Assembly: GCF_003233655.1 (NCBI RefSeq)
Contig: NZ_CP029829.1
Span: forward strand, 1,188,978 to 1,252,977
Direction of reading: 5' to 3'
Source: Azospirillum ramasamyi
GTDB taxonomy: Bacteria > Pseudomonadota > Alphaproteobacteria > Azospirillales > Azospirillaceae
Length of the DNA stretch: 64,000 bases
Below are positions 10,149 through 19,408 of the stretch, in pieces. Below the pieces are notes generated by a model. That model worked only from the letters and a program-made list of their open reading frames with translations. It was not told where the DNA came from and made no database searches. Each line of letters begins with the position of its first letter. The stretch's first letter is position 1. The position numbers and the translations under genes are program-made.

Positions 10149-13100
10149 ATGGCGGTCTCAACCGTATCGCTGGCAACTGTCTCTCTCGAAGACAAGTACG
10201 CGCTCGAACAGGGCCGCGTCTATCTCACCGGCACCCAGGCGCTGGTGAGACTGCCGATGATGCAGCGCCAGCGCGACCTCGCCGCCGGGCTGAACACCGG
10301 CTGCTTCATCTCCGGCTATCGCGGCTCGCCGCTGGGCGGCTTCGACCAGAATCTGTGGAACGCCCGCAAGTTCCTGGAAAAGAACCACATCCAGTTCCAG
10401 CCCGGCGTGAACGAGGAACTGGGCGCCACCGCCGTCTGGGGCAGCCAGCAGGTCGGCATGTTCAAGGGCGCCAAGTATGACGGCGTCTTCGCCATGTGGT
10501 ACGGCAAGGGCCCCGGCGTCGACCGCTCCGGCGACGTGTTCAAGCATGCCAACGCCGCGGGCACGTCCAAGCACGGCGGCGTGCTGGTGCTGACCGGCGA
10601 CGACCACAATTCCAAATCCTCCACCTTCCCGCACCAGTCCGAACACGCCTACATGCATGCCATGATCCCGGTGCTGAACCCGTCGGGGGTGCAGGAGATC
10701 CTGGATTACGGCCTGATCGGCTGGCAGATGAGCCGCTATTCCGGCTGCTGGATCGCGATGAAGACGATCGCGGAGACGGTGGACACCTCGGCGTCGGTCT
10801 ATATCGACCCGCATCGCGTCTCCCCGGTCGTTCCCACCGATTTCCCGATGCCGCCGGGCGGCCTGAACATCCGCTGGCCCGACCCGCCGCTGGAGCAGGA
10901 ATACCGGCTGATGAAGCACAAGCTGTACGCCGCCCTGGCGTTCGCGCGTGCCAACAAGCTGGACCGTGTGGTGATGGAAAGCCCGCGTCCGCGTTTCGGC
11001 ATCGTCACCACCGGCAAGAGCTATCTCGACGTCCGTCAGGCCTTCGACGAGCTGGGCATCACCGAGGAGATGGCGGCCGACTGGGGCATCACCGTCTACA
11101 AGGTCGGCATGCCCTGGCCGCTGGAGCGCGACGGCGTCCGCCACTTCGCCGAGGGTCTGGAAGAGATCATCGTGGTGGAGGAGAAGCGCGCGGTCATCGA
11201 GAACCAGTTGAAGGAACAGCTCTACAACTGGAACCCCGACGTCCGTCCGAAGGTGGTCGGCAAGTTCGACGAGCAGGGCGAATGGATCCTGCCGAGCGCC
11301 GGCGAACTGTCGCCCGCCCAGATCGCCGTGGTGATCGGCCGCCGCCTGCAGCGCTTCGTCGACAACGAGAACCTCGCGCGCCGCATCGCCTTCCTCGATG
11401 CGCAGGAGAAGCAGAAGGCCCATGTGGCGCGCGTGGTGCGCAAGCCGACCTTCTGCTCCGGCTGCCCGCACAACACCTCCACCGTGGTGCCGGAAGGCAG
11501 CCGCGCGCTGGGCGGCATCGGCTGCCATTACATGGCGACCTGGCTCGACCGTTCGACCGACACCTTCACCCAGATGGGCGGCGAGGGCGTGCCCTGGGTC
11601 GGCCAGGCCGCCTTCACCGATGAAAAGCACATCTTCGCCAATCTCGGCGACGGCACCTATTTCCATTCCGGCATCCTGGCGATCCGTCAGGCCATCGCCG
11701 CCAAGGTGAACATCACCTACAAGATCCTGTTCAACGACGCCGTCGCCATGACCGGCGGCCAGCCCTTCGACGGCACGCTGACGGTGCAGTCCATTGCCAA
11801 CGTCCTGCGGGCGGAGGGCGTGCAGCGCATCACCGTCGTCTCCGACGAGCCGGAGAAATACGGCATCGGCAACGGCCTGCCGCAGTACGCCAATGTCGAG
11901 CATCGCGACGACCTCGACCGCGTGCAGAAGGAGATGCGCGAGGTCCCCGGCGTCAGCGTCCTGATCTATGACCAGACCTGCGCCACCGAGAAGCGCCGCC
12001 GCCGCAAGCGCGGCAAGATGGTCGATCCGGCCAAGCGCGTGGTGATCAACGAGCTGGTCTGCGAGGGCTGCGGCGACTGCTCGACCAAGTCGTCCTGCGT
12101 GTCGGTGATCCCGCAGGAGACCGAGTTCGGCCGCAAGCGCCAGATCGACCAGTCCAGCTGCAACAAGGATTATTCCTGCACCAAGGGCTTCTGCCCCAGC
12201 TTCGTGACGGTGGAGGGCGGAAGCCTGCGCAAGCCGAAGCCGGCCGCGGCGAAGTCGGCCGACGACGCCACCGCCCTGCCCGCCCCCGCGCTCCCCAGCT
12301 TCGACAAGACGTGGGGCCTCTACGTCACCGGCGTCGGCGGCACCGGCGTCGTCACCATCGGCGCGCTGCTGGGCATGGCCGCCCATATCGAGGGCAAGGG
12401 CGTCGGCGTGCTCGACATGACCGGCCTCGCCCAGAAGGGCGGCGCCGTCACCAGCCACATCCGCATCGCCAACACGCCGGAGGATATCCACTCCGTCCGC
12501 ATCGCCGCCGGCGGCGCCGACGCGGTGCTGGGCTGCGACCTGATCGTCGCGGCGGCGGGCGACGGCCTGTCGAAGATGACCGCCGGCCGCACCCGCGCCG
12601 TCATCAACACCCATGACAGCATCACCGCCGACTTCATCAAGAAGCCGGACATGGTGATCCCGGTGCGCGACCTCGTGGGCGACATCCGCAAGGCTTGCGG
12701 CGAAGCCAATGTCGATGCCTTCGACGCGACGAGGCTCGCCACCGCGCTGCTGGGCGACAGCATCTACGCCAACCCGTTCCTGATGGGCTATGCGTGGCAG
12801 AAGGGCCTGATCCCGCTGAGCGAGGAATCGATCCTGAAGGCCATCGAGCTGAACGGCGTGTCGGTCAAGCTGAACCTCGACGCCTTCCGGTGGGGCCGCC
12901 GTGCCGCCGTCGATCTGGCCGCCGTGGAAGCCGCCGTCGAGGCTGCCGCGAAGCCGCTGGAGCCGGTGCAGGCCGCGCCGTCGCTGCTGCTCGACCAGCG
13001 CCGCCAGTCCGGCAGCCTGGAGGAGGTGATCGACCGCCGCCACCGCTTCCTGGTCGATTACCAGGACGCCGCCTATGCCGCCCGCTATCACGCGCTGGTC

Positions 13101-13679
13101 GATTGGACCCGCCGGATCGAGCAGCAGAAGATCCCCGGCTCCACCGTGCTGACCGAGGCGGTCGCCCGCTCCCACTTCAAGCTGATGGCCTACAAGGACG
13201 AGTATGAGGTGGCGCGCCTCTACACCGACACCGGCTTCGTCGAGAATGTGGCGCGCATGTTCGAAGGCGACTGGAAGCTGACCTTCCACATGGCCCCGCC
13301 GGTGATGGGCGAGACCGGCGAGGACGGCGGCGAACCGAAGAAGAAGACCTTCGGCCCGTGGATGCTGCACGCCCTGCGCCTGCTGGCCAAGGGCAAGCGC
13401 CTGCGCGGCACCGCGCTCGACCCGTTCGGCCGCACCGCCGAGCGCCGTCAGGAACGCCAGCTGATCGCCGAGTATGAAGCGGTGATGGGCGAGGTTCTGC
13501 ACGACCTGACCCGCGAAAAGCTGGCTCTGGCGGTGGAGATCGCCAAACTGCCGATGGAGATGCGCGGCTACGGCCCGGTGAAGGCCCGCAACGTGTCGGT
13601 GGCGAAGGCGAAGGAGGCCAAGCTGCTGGAGGCTTACCGCGCCCCGGTTGCCGCGCCGCAGCCGCTGGCGGCGGAGTGA
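10149..13679 (+). CDS. Indolepyruvate ferredoxin oxidoreductase, fused alpha and beta chains
   Basis: A 1176-residue one-chain enzyme of the bacterial indolepyruvate ferredoxin oxidoreductase family, which decarboxylates aryl-pyruvates oxidatively to aryl-acyl-CoA. The first ~350 residues are a pyrimidine-binding domain (GYRGSPLGGFD). The TPP domain follows with FCSGCPHNTST near residue 435 and GDGTYFHSG near 500. A cysteine cluster (CEGCGDCSTKSSC, about residue 640) should bind an iron-sulfur cluster. The gamma-type domain begins near residue 725 (GVGGTGVVTIG). GGGAGGG lies eight bases before the ATG. In aromatic-degrading or auxin-making bacteria this enzyme competes for indolepyruvate; that role here is inference. 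Confidence 0.93.
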   Translation: MAVSTVSLATVSLEDKYALEQGRVYLTGTQALVRLPMMQRQRDLAAGLNTGCFISGYRGSPLGGFDQNLWNARKFLEKNHIQFQPGVNEELGATAVWGSQQVGMFKGAKYDGVFAMWYGKGPGVDRSGDVFKHANAAGTSKHGGVLVLTGDDHNSKSSTFPHQSEHAYMHAMIPVLNPSGVQEILDYGLIGWQMSRYSGCWIAMKTIAETVDTSASVYIDPHRVSPVVPTDFPMPPGGLNIRWPDPPLEQEYRLMKHKLYAALAFARANKLDRVVMESPRPRFGIVTTGKSYLDVRQAFDELGITEEMAADWGITVYKVGMPWPLERDGVRHFAEGLEEIIVVEEKRAVIENQLKEQLYNWNPDVRPKVVGKFDEQGEWILPSAGELSPAQIAVVIGRRLQRFVDNENLARRIAFLDAQEKQKAHVARVVRKPTFCSGCPHNTSTVVPEGSRALGGIGCHYMATWLDRSTDTFTQMGGEGVPWVGQAAFTDEKHIFANLGDGTYFHSGILAIRQAIAAKVNITYKILFNDAVAMTGGQPFDGTLTVQSIANVLRAEGVQRITVVSDEPEKYGIGNGLPQYANVEHRDDLDRVQKEMREVPGVSVLIYDQTCATEKRRRRKRGKMVDPAKRVVINELVCEGCGDCSTKSSCVSVIPQETEFGRKRQIDQSSCNKDYSCTKGFCPSFVTVEGGSLRKPKPAAAKSADDATALPAPALPSFDKTWGLYVTGVGGTGVVTIGALLGMAAHIEGKGVGVLDMTGLAQKGGAVTSHIRIANTPEDIHSVRIAAGGADAVLGCDLIVAAAGDGLSKMTAGRTRAVINTHDSITADFIKKPDMVIPVRDLVGDIRKACGEANVDAFDATRLATALLGDSIYANPFLMGYAWQKGLIPLSEESILKAIELNGVSVKLNLDAFRWGRRAAVDLAAVEAAVEAAAKPLEPVQAAPSLLLDQRRQSGSLEEVIDRRHRFLVDYQDAAYAARYHALVDWTRRIEQQKIPGSTVLTEAVARSHFKLMAYKDEYEVARLYTDTGFVENVARMFEGDWKLTFHMAPPVMGETGEDGGEPKKKTFGPWMLHALRLLAKGKRLRGTALDPFGRTAERRQERQLIAEYEAVMGEVLHDLTREKLALAVEIAKLPMEMRGYGPVKARNVSVAKAKEAKLLEAYRAPVAAPQPLAAE

Positions 13680-13720
13680 CGCGGTTCGGGTTGGAACTGG
13701 TACCGGCGAACGCCTTGATG

Positions 13721-13754
13721 CCGCCGAGCGTAGGTTCTGACTTACGCTCGGCGG
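13721..13754 (+). terminator. Hairpin after the oxidoreductase gene
   Basis: CCGCCGAGCGTA and TACGCTCGGCGG form a perfect 12-bp stem with a 10-nt loop, 42 bases after the stop. No T-run follows. It also lies beyond the 3' end of the converging histidine kinase gene. Confidence 0.6.
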
Positions 13755-13807
13755 TAAGGGCTGCGACTGGGAGCAGGGCTGCCCGACCCAAGTCTGGCCT
13801 CTTCCCC

Positions 13808-15826
13808 CTACCCCGCCGGAAACCGCAGCACGAAGCGCGTACCCTTCTCCCCGCCATCCTCCAGCGCGATGCTTCCGCGCATGGTGCCGGACATGATGTT
13901 GGCGCAGATGCTCAGGCCCAGGCCGCTGGCGCCCGTGCCGCGCTTGGTGGTGAAGAAGGGTTCGAAGATGCGGGGGCGGATATCGGCGGGGATGCCCTTG
14001 CCGTCGTCGGCATAATGCATCTCGATCCAGCCGGGCGGCTGCTTGCGGGCGGACAGCAGGATCCGGCCGGCATCCCCCTCGTCATAGGCATGGACCAGGG
14101 CGTTGATGATCAGGTTCGACAGCACCTGCGCGAAGGCCCCGGGATAGCCGTCGACGATCAGGCCGGCGGGAATGTCCAGTTCCACCGTCACCCGCGTGCG
14201 GCGCAGGCGGGGGCGCAGGCTCAGCAGCACCTCGTCCACATAGGCGGCGAGATCGAAGGGGCGGCGCTCGCCGCTCGCCTGGTCGGAGGCGACCTGCTTG
14301 AAGCTCTGGATCAGGCCGGTGGCGCGCTCCACGTTCGACAGGATCATCCGCGTCGATTCCCACGCGATGTCCAGGAATTCCTGTAAATCGCTGCGGCGGA
14401 TGCGGTTCTCCTCGAACAGGGTGCGGATACGGGCGACCTCTTCGCCAAGATGGGAGATCGCGGTCAGGGTGACGCCGATCGGCGTGTTCACCTCATGCGC
14501 CACGCCGGCGACCAGCTGGGCCAGCGACGCCAGCTTCTCCGCCTGGATCAGGCTGGCCTGGGCATCGCGCAGTTCGGCCTCCGCGCGCTTGCGGGCGGTG
14601 ATGTCCAGCGCCACGGTGACGATGTGGGTCACCTGCCCGTCCTCGTCGGTCAGCGGCATCTTGGTGGTCAGCCAGTCGCGCGTGCTCCCATCGCCGCCGG
14701 ACGCGCGGTCCTCGTGAAAGGGCACGCCCAGGCCGCTCTCCACCACCAGCCGGTCCAGCGCGGTGGCGCGGTCGGCCGGCGGGCCGGGGGGCGGGGCTTC
14801 GGCCGGGCCATAGGTCTCGCGGTAGAAGCGGTTGGTCAGCCGGACGGTACCGTCGCGGTCCTTGACGTCGATCAGCGCGGGAATGGCGTCGATGACGCCG
14901 GTCAGGATCTCCCGGCTCTGGCGCAACGCCTCGTCGGCGACGACCCGGTCGGTGATGTCGGTGAAGGTACGAACCTGTCCGCCATCGGGAAGCGGCACCA
15001 CCCGCACTTCGATGAAGCGGCCGTCGCCCTGGGGGCGGGCATAGACGAACTCTTGCTCCGGCCGGCCGACCCGCTCCATCAGATAGGCCGTCTTGGCTTC
15101 CAGATTGTCGCCGAAATCGGGGGCGCCGGCAGGCATTTCCAACCGCCGGCAGGCGATCTGGTGGCGCATCACGTCCTGCAGACGCGGTCCGCCGCGCATC
15201 ACCTCCTCCTCCACGCCCAGTATGTCGAGCGTCAGGCCATTCCAGGCGATGCAACGCAGTTCCCGGTCCAGCAGGACGATGCCCTGCCCCATATTCTCCA
15301 GCGTCAGGCGCAGCAGGTGGCGTTGCTTCGTAAGATCGTCCTCCGCCCGGCGCCGCTCGGTGACGTCCGTATAGGTCCGGGTGAAGCCGCCGCCGGAGGA
15401 GCGCCGCGTCCGAACTTCCAGCACCCGCCCGTCGGGCCGGAGATGCTCGTATAGGGGCGGCTCGGCCCGCAGAGCCTGCTCCAGATGGCGGGCGGCGATC
15501 GCTTCGGGATCACCCGGTCCATATTCGCCTTTGCGCGCCAGGAACTGGATCATCTGGACATAATCCGCCCCAGGCATGAACCCACGCGGCAGGCCGAACA
15601 ACTCATAGAGCGGGCCGTTGATCACCTTCACCGTCAGGTCGGCATCGACGAGGATCACACCCTGATCCATCTGCTCCAGTGCCAGCGCCGACAGTTCGTC
15701 GCCGATGGAAGGAGCCGTCCCGATGGTCTGGGCGGTGACGGAGAGGTTCGTCGGGAGATCGGGGATCTTGGCTGGCAAGGCTGGGCGCCATCCGTCGTTA
15801 CGCGTGTCCGAAATCGAACGGGTCAC
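13808..15826 (-). CDS. PAS-domain sensor histidine kinase
   Basis: About 672 residues. Three PAS-like regions are visible (around QMDQGVILVDAD, NMGQGIVLLDRE and VIDAIPALIDVK), each ending in a Txx(D)(I/V)TxR-type PAC end. The HisKA domain has VAGVAHEVNTPIG, with the phospho-His near residue 437. The ATPase has an N box (NLIINALVHAY), DDGKGIP, FEPFFTTK and SGLGLSI. There is no clear membrane segment, so it is probably cytoplasmic. The start is uncertain: no ATG precedes the first PAS domain, and I propose the GTG at 15826, with GGAACCGG upstream. A GTG at 16063 would overlap the divergent gene. Confidence 0.85.
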   Translation of the reverse strand: MTRSISDTRNDGWRPALPAKIPDLPTNLSVTAQTIGTAPSIGDELSALALEQMDQGVILVDADLTVKVINGPLYELFGLPRGFMPGADYVQMIQFLARKGEYGPGDPEAIAARHLEQALRAEPPLYEHLRPDGRVLEVRTRRSSGGGFTRTYTDVTERRRAEDDLTKQRHLLRLTLENMGQGIVLLDRELRCIAWNGLTLDILGVEEEVMRGGPRLQDVMRHQIACRRLEMPAGAPDFGDNLEAKTAYLMERVGRPEQEFVYARPQGDGRFIEVRVVPLPDGGQVRTFTDITDRVVADEALRQSREILTGVIDAIPALIDVKDRDGTVRLTNRFYRETYGPAEAPPPGPPADRATALDRLVVESGLGVPFHEDRASGGDGSTRDWLTTKMPLTDEDGQVTHIVTVALDITARKRAEAELRDAQASLIQAEKLASLAQLVAGVAHEVNTPIGVTLTAISHLGEEVARIRTLFEENRIRRSDLQEFLDIAWESTRMILSNVERATGLIQSFKQVASDQASGERRPFDLAAYVDEVLLSLRPRLRRTRVTVELDIPAGLIVDGYPGAFAQVLSNLIINALVHAYDEGDAGRILLSARKQPPGWIEMHYADDGKGIPADIRPRIFEPFFTTKRGTGASGLGLSICANIMSGTMRGSIALEDGGEKGTRFVLRFPAG

Positions 15827-16035
15827 TGTAACAGCCGGTTCCGGTCCTGCCGAGGATTCGTCGCTGTCAGGCTGTCGCAACCTGAGAACCTTTAACGGAC
15901 ATTTTAAGCATTTCGGAACTTTTGGCCCACTACCCTGTTTCGCTGCCCATGTGGTTTGTGCAAGATCGAGACAGCCACACGACTGCCCTGGCCAAGCCGC
16001 CGCCCGCCTTCCCGCCACGCTGAGGTTTCCACCCC

Positions 16036-16500
16036 TTGACCGGACTGGCCGCCCTTCCCGCACCGACCGGCGCGATGCCCACCTCGGGCGTTGCGAAGCT
16101 GCGTCAGATGCTGGCGAGCGACGCCGCGGCCGTTCAGCCGATCCGCCGGATTCCGGACGAGGACGAGCGGAAGCGGAACAAGGAAGGCACCGAGTCCACC
16201 GGCGATGCGCTGCAGGGAAGCCGCCGCGCCGACGGCGACTCGACGCCCGCCCGCAGCCGCGGCGCCGGGGGTTCGGCTGGCGGATTCGCCATCGGCTCCA
16301 GCAGCGGCGATTCCAGCCCGGTCAGCGGCGGCCCCGTTCCGCTGACCGCCCTTCCCAACGCCGGCTATGTTGCCCAGAGCATCCACCAGGAAGCCATGGG
16401 CAGCGGTCTGACCATCGAACCCTGGTCCGAGGCCATCGAAGCCTATCGCCGCACCGACGCCGGGGTGAACACGCCGATGGTCACGCAGATCGCGGTTTAA
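16036..16500 (+). CDS. Hypothetical protein (154 aa)
   Basis: I do not recognise this protein. The N-terminal part is charged (RRIPDEDERKRNKEG), the middle is a low-complexity Gly/Ser/Arg stretch, and the C-terminal 50 residues (AGYVAQSIHQEAMGSGLTIEPW) look folded and are the likely conserved part. The frame opens with TTG at 16036, ten bases after TGAGG; the first ATG is at 16075 without a good ribosome site. It is divergent from the histidine kinase. Function unknown. Confidence 0.5.
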   Translation: MTGLAALPAPTGAMPTSGVAKLRQMLASDAAAVQPIRRIPDEDERKRNKEGTESTGDALQGSRRADGDSTPARSRGAGGSAGGFAIGSSSGDSSPVSGGPVPLTALPNAGYVAQSIHQEAMGSGLTIEPWSEAIEAYRRTDAGVNTPMVTQIAV

Positions 16501-16507
16501 AGCCGAT

Positions 16508-16578
16508 CCGTTTTGGACCGCGATGGCGGTTCCGGCCGCTCATTGGGCCGAAGCCTGACCGGCGAGTGAGTTCATATG
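16508..16578. repeat. REP-like dispersed repeat, copy A
   Basis: This 71-base segment is repeated at 34897-34967 with about nine differences. It lies between two converging genes, straight after the stop at 16500. The core reads GGACCGCGATGGCGGTTCC then CCGGCCGCTCAT, two short palindromes; in this copy one pair is a G-U wobble. The structure resembles repetitive extragenic palindromes. Confidence 0.7.
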
Positions 16579-16629
16579 CCGAAGCCCGAGCCGGCCCCCA
16601 TCGCCCAGGGTCCGGCCGCGGCTCCAGAC

Positions 16630-18117
16630 TCAGAGATAGCGCTGTTCCAGATGCCGCTTGAACACCGACGAGTCGAGCGGCCGGCCGGTGGCCGCCGTCA
16701 GCAACTCGTCGCCCGAGGCATGGAAGCAGCCGGTTTCGTGCACATTCACCCGCAGCCAGGCGACCAGCGGCGCGAACTCGCCGCGTGACAGGGCGGGCAC
16801 GATCTCGGGATCGGCGTTGCGCGCGGCGTCGAACAGTTGGGCCGCGGTCATGGCGCCCAGCGTGTAGCTCGGGAAATAGCCCCACCCGCCGCCCGGCCAG
16901 TGGATGTCCTGCAGGCAGCCCAGCCGGTCGTCCGGCGGCACCACCCCCACCAGCTCCGCCATGCCGTCGTTCCAGGCGCCGGGCAGGTCCGGCAGGGTCA
17001 GATCGCCGGCGATCAGCGCCTTTTCCAACCGGTAACGCAGGATGATGTGGGCCGGATAGGTGACCTCGTCGGCGTTGACGCGGATGAAGCCGCGTTCCAC
17101 CCGGCTGTAGAGCCGGCGCAGATTGTCGGCCTCCCAGGCCGGCCCCTCCCCGCCGAAGGCCTCGCGCACCACAGGCGCCAGCCAGGTGATGAACTCCGGC
17201 GAGCGGCAGGCCTGCATCTCCATCAGCAGCGACTGGCTTTCATGCACCGCCATGCCGCGCGATTGGCCGACCGGCTGGCCCAGCCACGCGCGCGGACGGT
17301 TCTGCTCGTACAGGGCATGACCGGTTTCGTGCAGAATCCCCATCAGCGCGTCGGTGAAGTTCGCCTCGTCATAGCGGGTGGTGATGCGGACGTCGCCGGT
17401 CGCCCCGCCGCAGAAGGGATGGAGCGAGACGTCGAGCCGGCCGCGGCTGAAATCGAAGCCCAGCCGTTCCATCATCCGCACGCCAAGTTCGCGCTGCTTT
17501 TCCACCGGGAACGGCCCCTGCGGATCGACCGCCGCCGGCGCTGCCGCTTGACGGTCGAGCACGCGGCCGATCAGGTCGGGCAGGAAGCTGGAAAGGTCGG
17601 CGAACAGCGCGTCGATCCGCTCCGCCCGCGCACCGGGATCGTGGCTGTCGAGCAGCGCGTCGTAAGGACTGATGCCCATGACCGAGCCCAACGCCTCCGC
17701 CCCTTCGCGCACGCGGGCCAGCACCTCGGTCAGCGAGGGCAGCAGCTTGGCGAAGTCGCTTTCCGCCCGCGCGGCGCGCCATGTCATCTCGCAGACCGAC
17801 ACGGCCTTGCTGGTCGCCTCCACCAGATCGGCGGGAATGGCGGTGGACTGGATGTGGTGGCGGCGCATCTCGCGCAGATTGGCGCGCTGCCACGCATCGA
17901 GGCTGCTGTCCGTCTCGGCCTCGGCCAGCAGGTCGGCGATGCGGGGATCGGTCGCCAGCTCATGCGCGATCACCGACAGGGTGGCGGTCTGCTCCGCCCG
18001 GCCGTCGTTGGCCCCCTCCGGCATGATCGTCTGGGTGTCCCAGCCGAGAATGCCCAGCGCATCGCCGATGGCGGAGATGCGGGCGTGGCGGCGTTCAAGC
18101 TCCTGATATGCGGTCAT
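16630..18117 (-). CDS. M32 family carboxypeptidase (Taq-type)
   Basis: A 495-residue zinc metallocarboxypeptidase of family M32, which removes C-terminal residues from peptides in the cytoplasm. The zinc motif HETGH is at residues 263-267, and the third ligand Glu lies in GMAVHESQS near residue 293. The family motifs HPFCGG (about 233) and IRVNADEVTYPAH are also present. The ATG at 18117 lies inside the end of surf1, overlapping by 23 bases, so it is probably translated from the oxidase operon transcript. Nothing known ties it to oxidase assembly; I think it is a passenger. Confidence 0.93.
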   Translation of the reverse strand: MTAYQELERRHARISAIGDALGILGWDTQTIMPEGANDGRAEQTATLSVIAHELATDPRIADLLAEAETDSSLDAWQRANLREMRRHHIQSTAIPADLVEATSKAVSVCEMTWRAARAESDFAKLLPSLTEVLARVREGAEALGSVMGISPYDALLDSHDPGARAERIDALFADLSSFLPDLIGRVLDRQAAAPAAVDPQGPFPVEKQRELGVRMMERLGFDFSRGRLDVSLHPFCGGATGDVRITTRYDEANFTDALMGILHETGHALYEQNRPRAWLGQPVGQSRGMAVHESQSLLMEMQACRSPEFITWLAPVVREAFGGEGPAWEADNLRRLYSRVERGFIRVNADEVTYPAHIILRYRLEKALIAGDLTLPDLPGAWNDGMAELVGVVPPDDRLGCLQDIHWPGGGWGYFPSYTLGAMTAAQLFDAARNADPEIVPALSRGEFAPLVAWLRVNVHETGCFHASGDELLTAATGRPLDSSVFKRHLEQRYL

Positions 18118-18970
18118 CGGATCGTCCGTCGGTTCCGGTGTCGGCGCGCTTGCGCTGCGACAGCACGTAGATCCCGGCGAGCGTTACCGCAAGCCCGTAC
18201 CAGGTCAAGGCATACTGCAGATGGTTGTTCGGCAGGTCCACCCGCGGTTCGATTCCCGCCAGGGTGCCGGGCGGCGCGCCGGTCAAGCCGGCGTTCGGGG
18301 AACCGAAGGACTGGCCGGGCAGCATCTCCACCACCACGGGCGCCACGTTGTCCAGCGACAGCACCGCCGCCATGGCGGGCGGATCGGGCCGCATCCAGGC
18401 GGACCCCGGCTGCGGCGTGCCGTTGCCGGGCTGGAACAGGCCGGGCTGCTGCGGCAGGCGGACGATGCCCTTGACGGCGACCTCCCCCGTCACGCGACCG
18501 GCTGGGCGGGTGGCGGGATCCCGCAGGTCCATGGGAATGAAGCCGCGGTTGACCAGCACGATGCCGGCCCCATCGGCCCGCTGGAACGGAACCAGAAGCT
18601 CGTAACCGACCCGCCCCTGGTGCGGACGGGCGATCAGCGGCATTTCCCTGTCGTTGAGGAAGCGGCCGGTAAGGGTGACGGGCCGGAACTCCCAGGCGGC
18701 GGGATCGTCGATGCGGACCGGCAGCGGCGCCGGCGGCTCGGCCATCCGGCTGGCGACCCGGGCGACCAGATCGGTCTTCCACTGCAGCCGCTCCAGCTGC
18801 CAGGTGCCGAGGCCGATGGCGACCGCCAAGCCCAGCACCGTCACCAGCGTGGCGCCCAGCGACGGGCGGAAGCAGCGGCGCTCTCCGACTCCGCTTGGCA
18901 GTCCGCTTGGCGATCCGTCCGGCAATCCGCCCGGCGGTGCGGCCTCCGTTCCGGTGATTGCGGCCTTCAT
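18095..18970 (-). CDS. SURF1 family cytochrome oxidase assembly protein
   Basis: A 291-residue SURF1 protein, an inner-membrane factor that helps heme a insertion into oxidase subunit I. The two-membrane-segment layout is clear: an N-terminal segment ending in GLGTWQLERLQWK, and a C-terminal one after NNHLQYALTWYGLA, both hallmarks. The central loop has VNRGFIP. The N-terminus has a short Gly/Pro/Ser-rich extension. AAGGGATC precedes the ATG at 18970, which overlaps the stop of the DUF983 gene by four bases. Its position after coxC fits its role. Confidence 0.93.
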   Translation of the reverse strand: MKAAITGTEAAPPGGLPDGSPSGLPSGVGERRCFRPSLGATLVTVLGLAVAIGLGTWQLERLQWKTDLVARVASRMAEPPAPLPVRIDDPAAWEFRPVTLTGRFLNDREMPLIARPHQGRVGYELLVPFQRADGAGIVLVNRGFIPMDLRDPATRPAGRVTGEVAVKGIVRLPQQPGLFQPGNGTPQPGSAWMRPDPPAMAAVLSLDNVAPVVVEMLPGQSFGSPNAGLTGAPPGTLAGIEPRVDLPNNHLQYALTWYGLAVTLAGIYVLSQRKRADTGTDGRSDDRISGA

Positions 18971-19338
18971 GATCCCTTCTCGACCTCGCTGCGTCGGTAG
19001 CGGTACTGCAGGGCGATGACATAGGCCTTGGCCGGCCGCAACATGCCCAGCGTCAGGGCCAGCACCACGATGCTCCAGACGATGGTGTGCAGCCATAACG
19101 GCCATTCGACGGTCATCGACACCCACAGCGCCAACGGCACCACAAGGAAGCCGAGGATGAAGATCAGGAAGACCGCCGGGCCGTCTCCGCTGTCCACCTG
19201 GGAGAAATCGAGGCCGCAGACGTCGCAGCGTTCCGCCACCGTCAGGTAGCCGGAGAACAGACGCCCCTGTCCGCAGCGCGGGCAGAGGCAACGCATGCCC
19301 GCGGACATCGGGGAAACTCTGGGGTAATGGTCGTTCAC
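18967..19338 (-). CDS. DUF983 membrane protein
   Basis: A 123-residue DUF983 protein. The N-terminal part carries a zinc-ribbon-like pair, CLCPRCGQG and CDVCGLDF, and two membrane segments follow (FLIFILGFLVVPLALWV and IVWSIVVLALTLGML). The family sits in oxidase operons, next to coxC and surf1, and is presumed to help assembly; its chemistry is not known. I chose the GTG at 19338 because GGGAGG lies seven bases upstream; another GTG at 19359 has no such site. Confidence 0.85.
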   Translation of the reverse strand: MNDHYPRVSPMSAGMRCLCPRCGQGRLFSGYLTVAERCDVCGLDFSQVDSGDGPAVFLIFILGFLVVPLALWVSMTVEWPLWLHTIVWSIVVLALTLGMLRPAKAYVIALQYRYRRSEVEKGS

Positions 19339-19408
19339 GCTGAAACCTCCCGTTCGCACCGTTCCGGCAGACGGTGAGGACTGCCGGAACGTGTCGGCGC
19401 CGGCGGCG

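Noticed and set aside
10158-13502. A 1114-codon minus-strand open frame opposite the indolepyruvate oxidoreductase
   Set aside because: Same pattern: no motifs, biased composition, and the plus-strand gene is certain.
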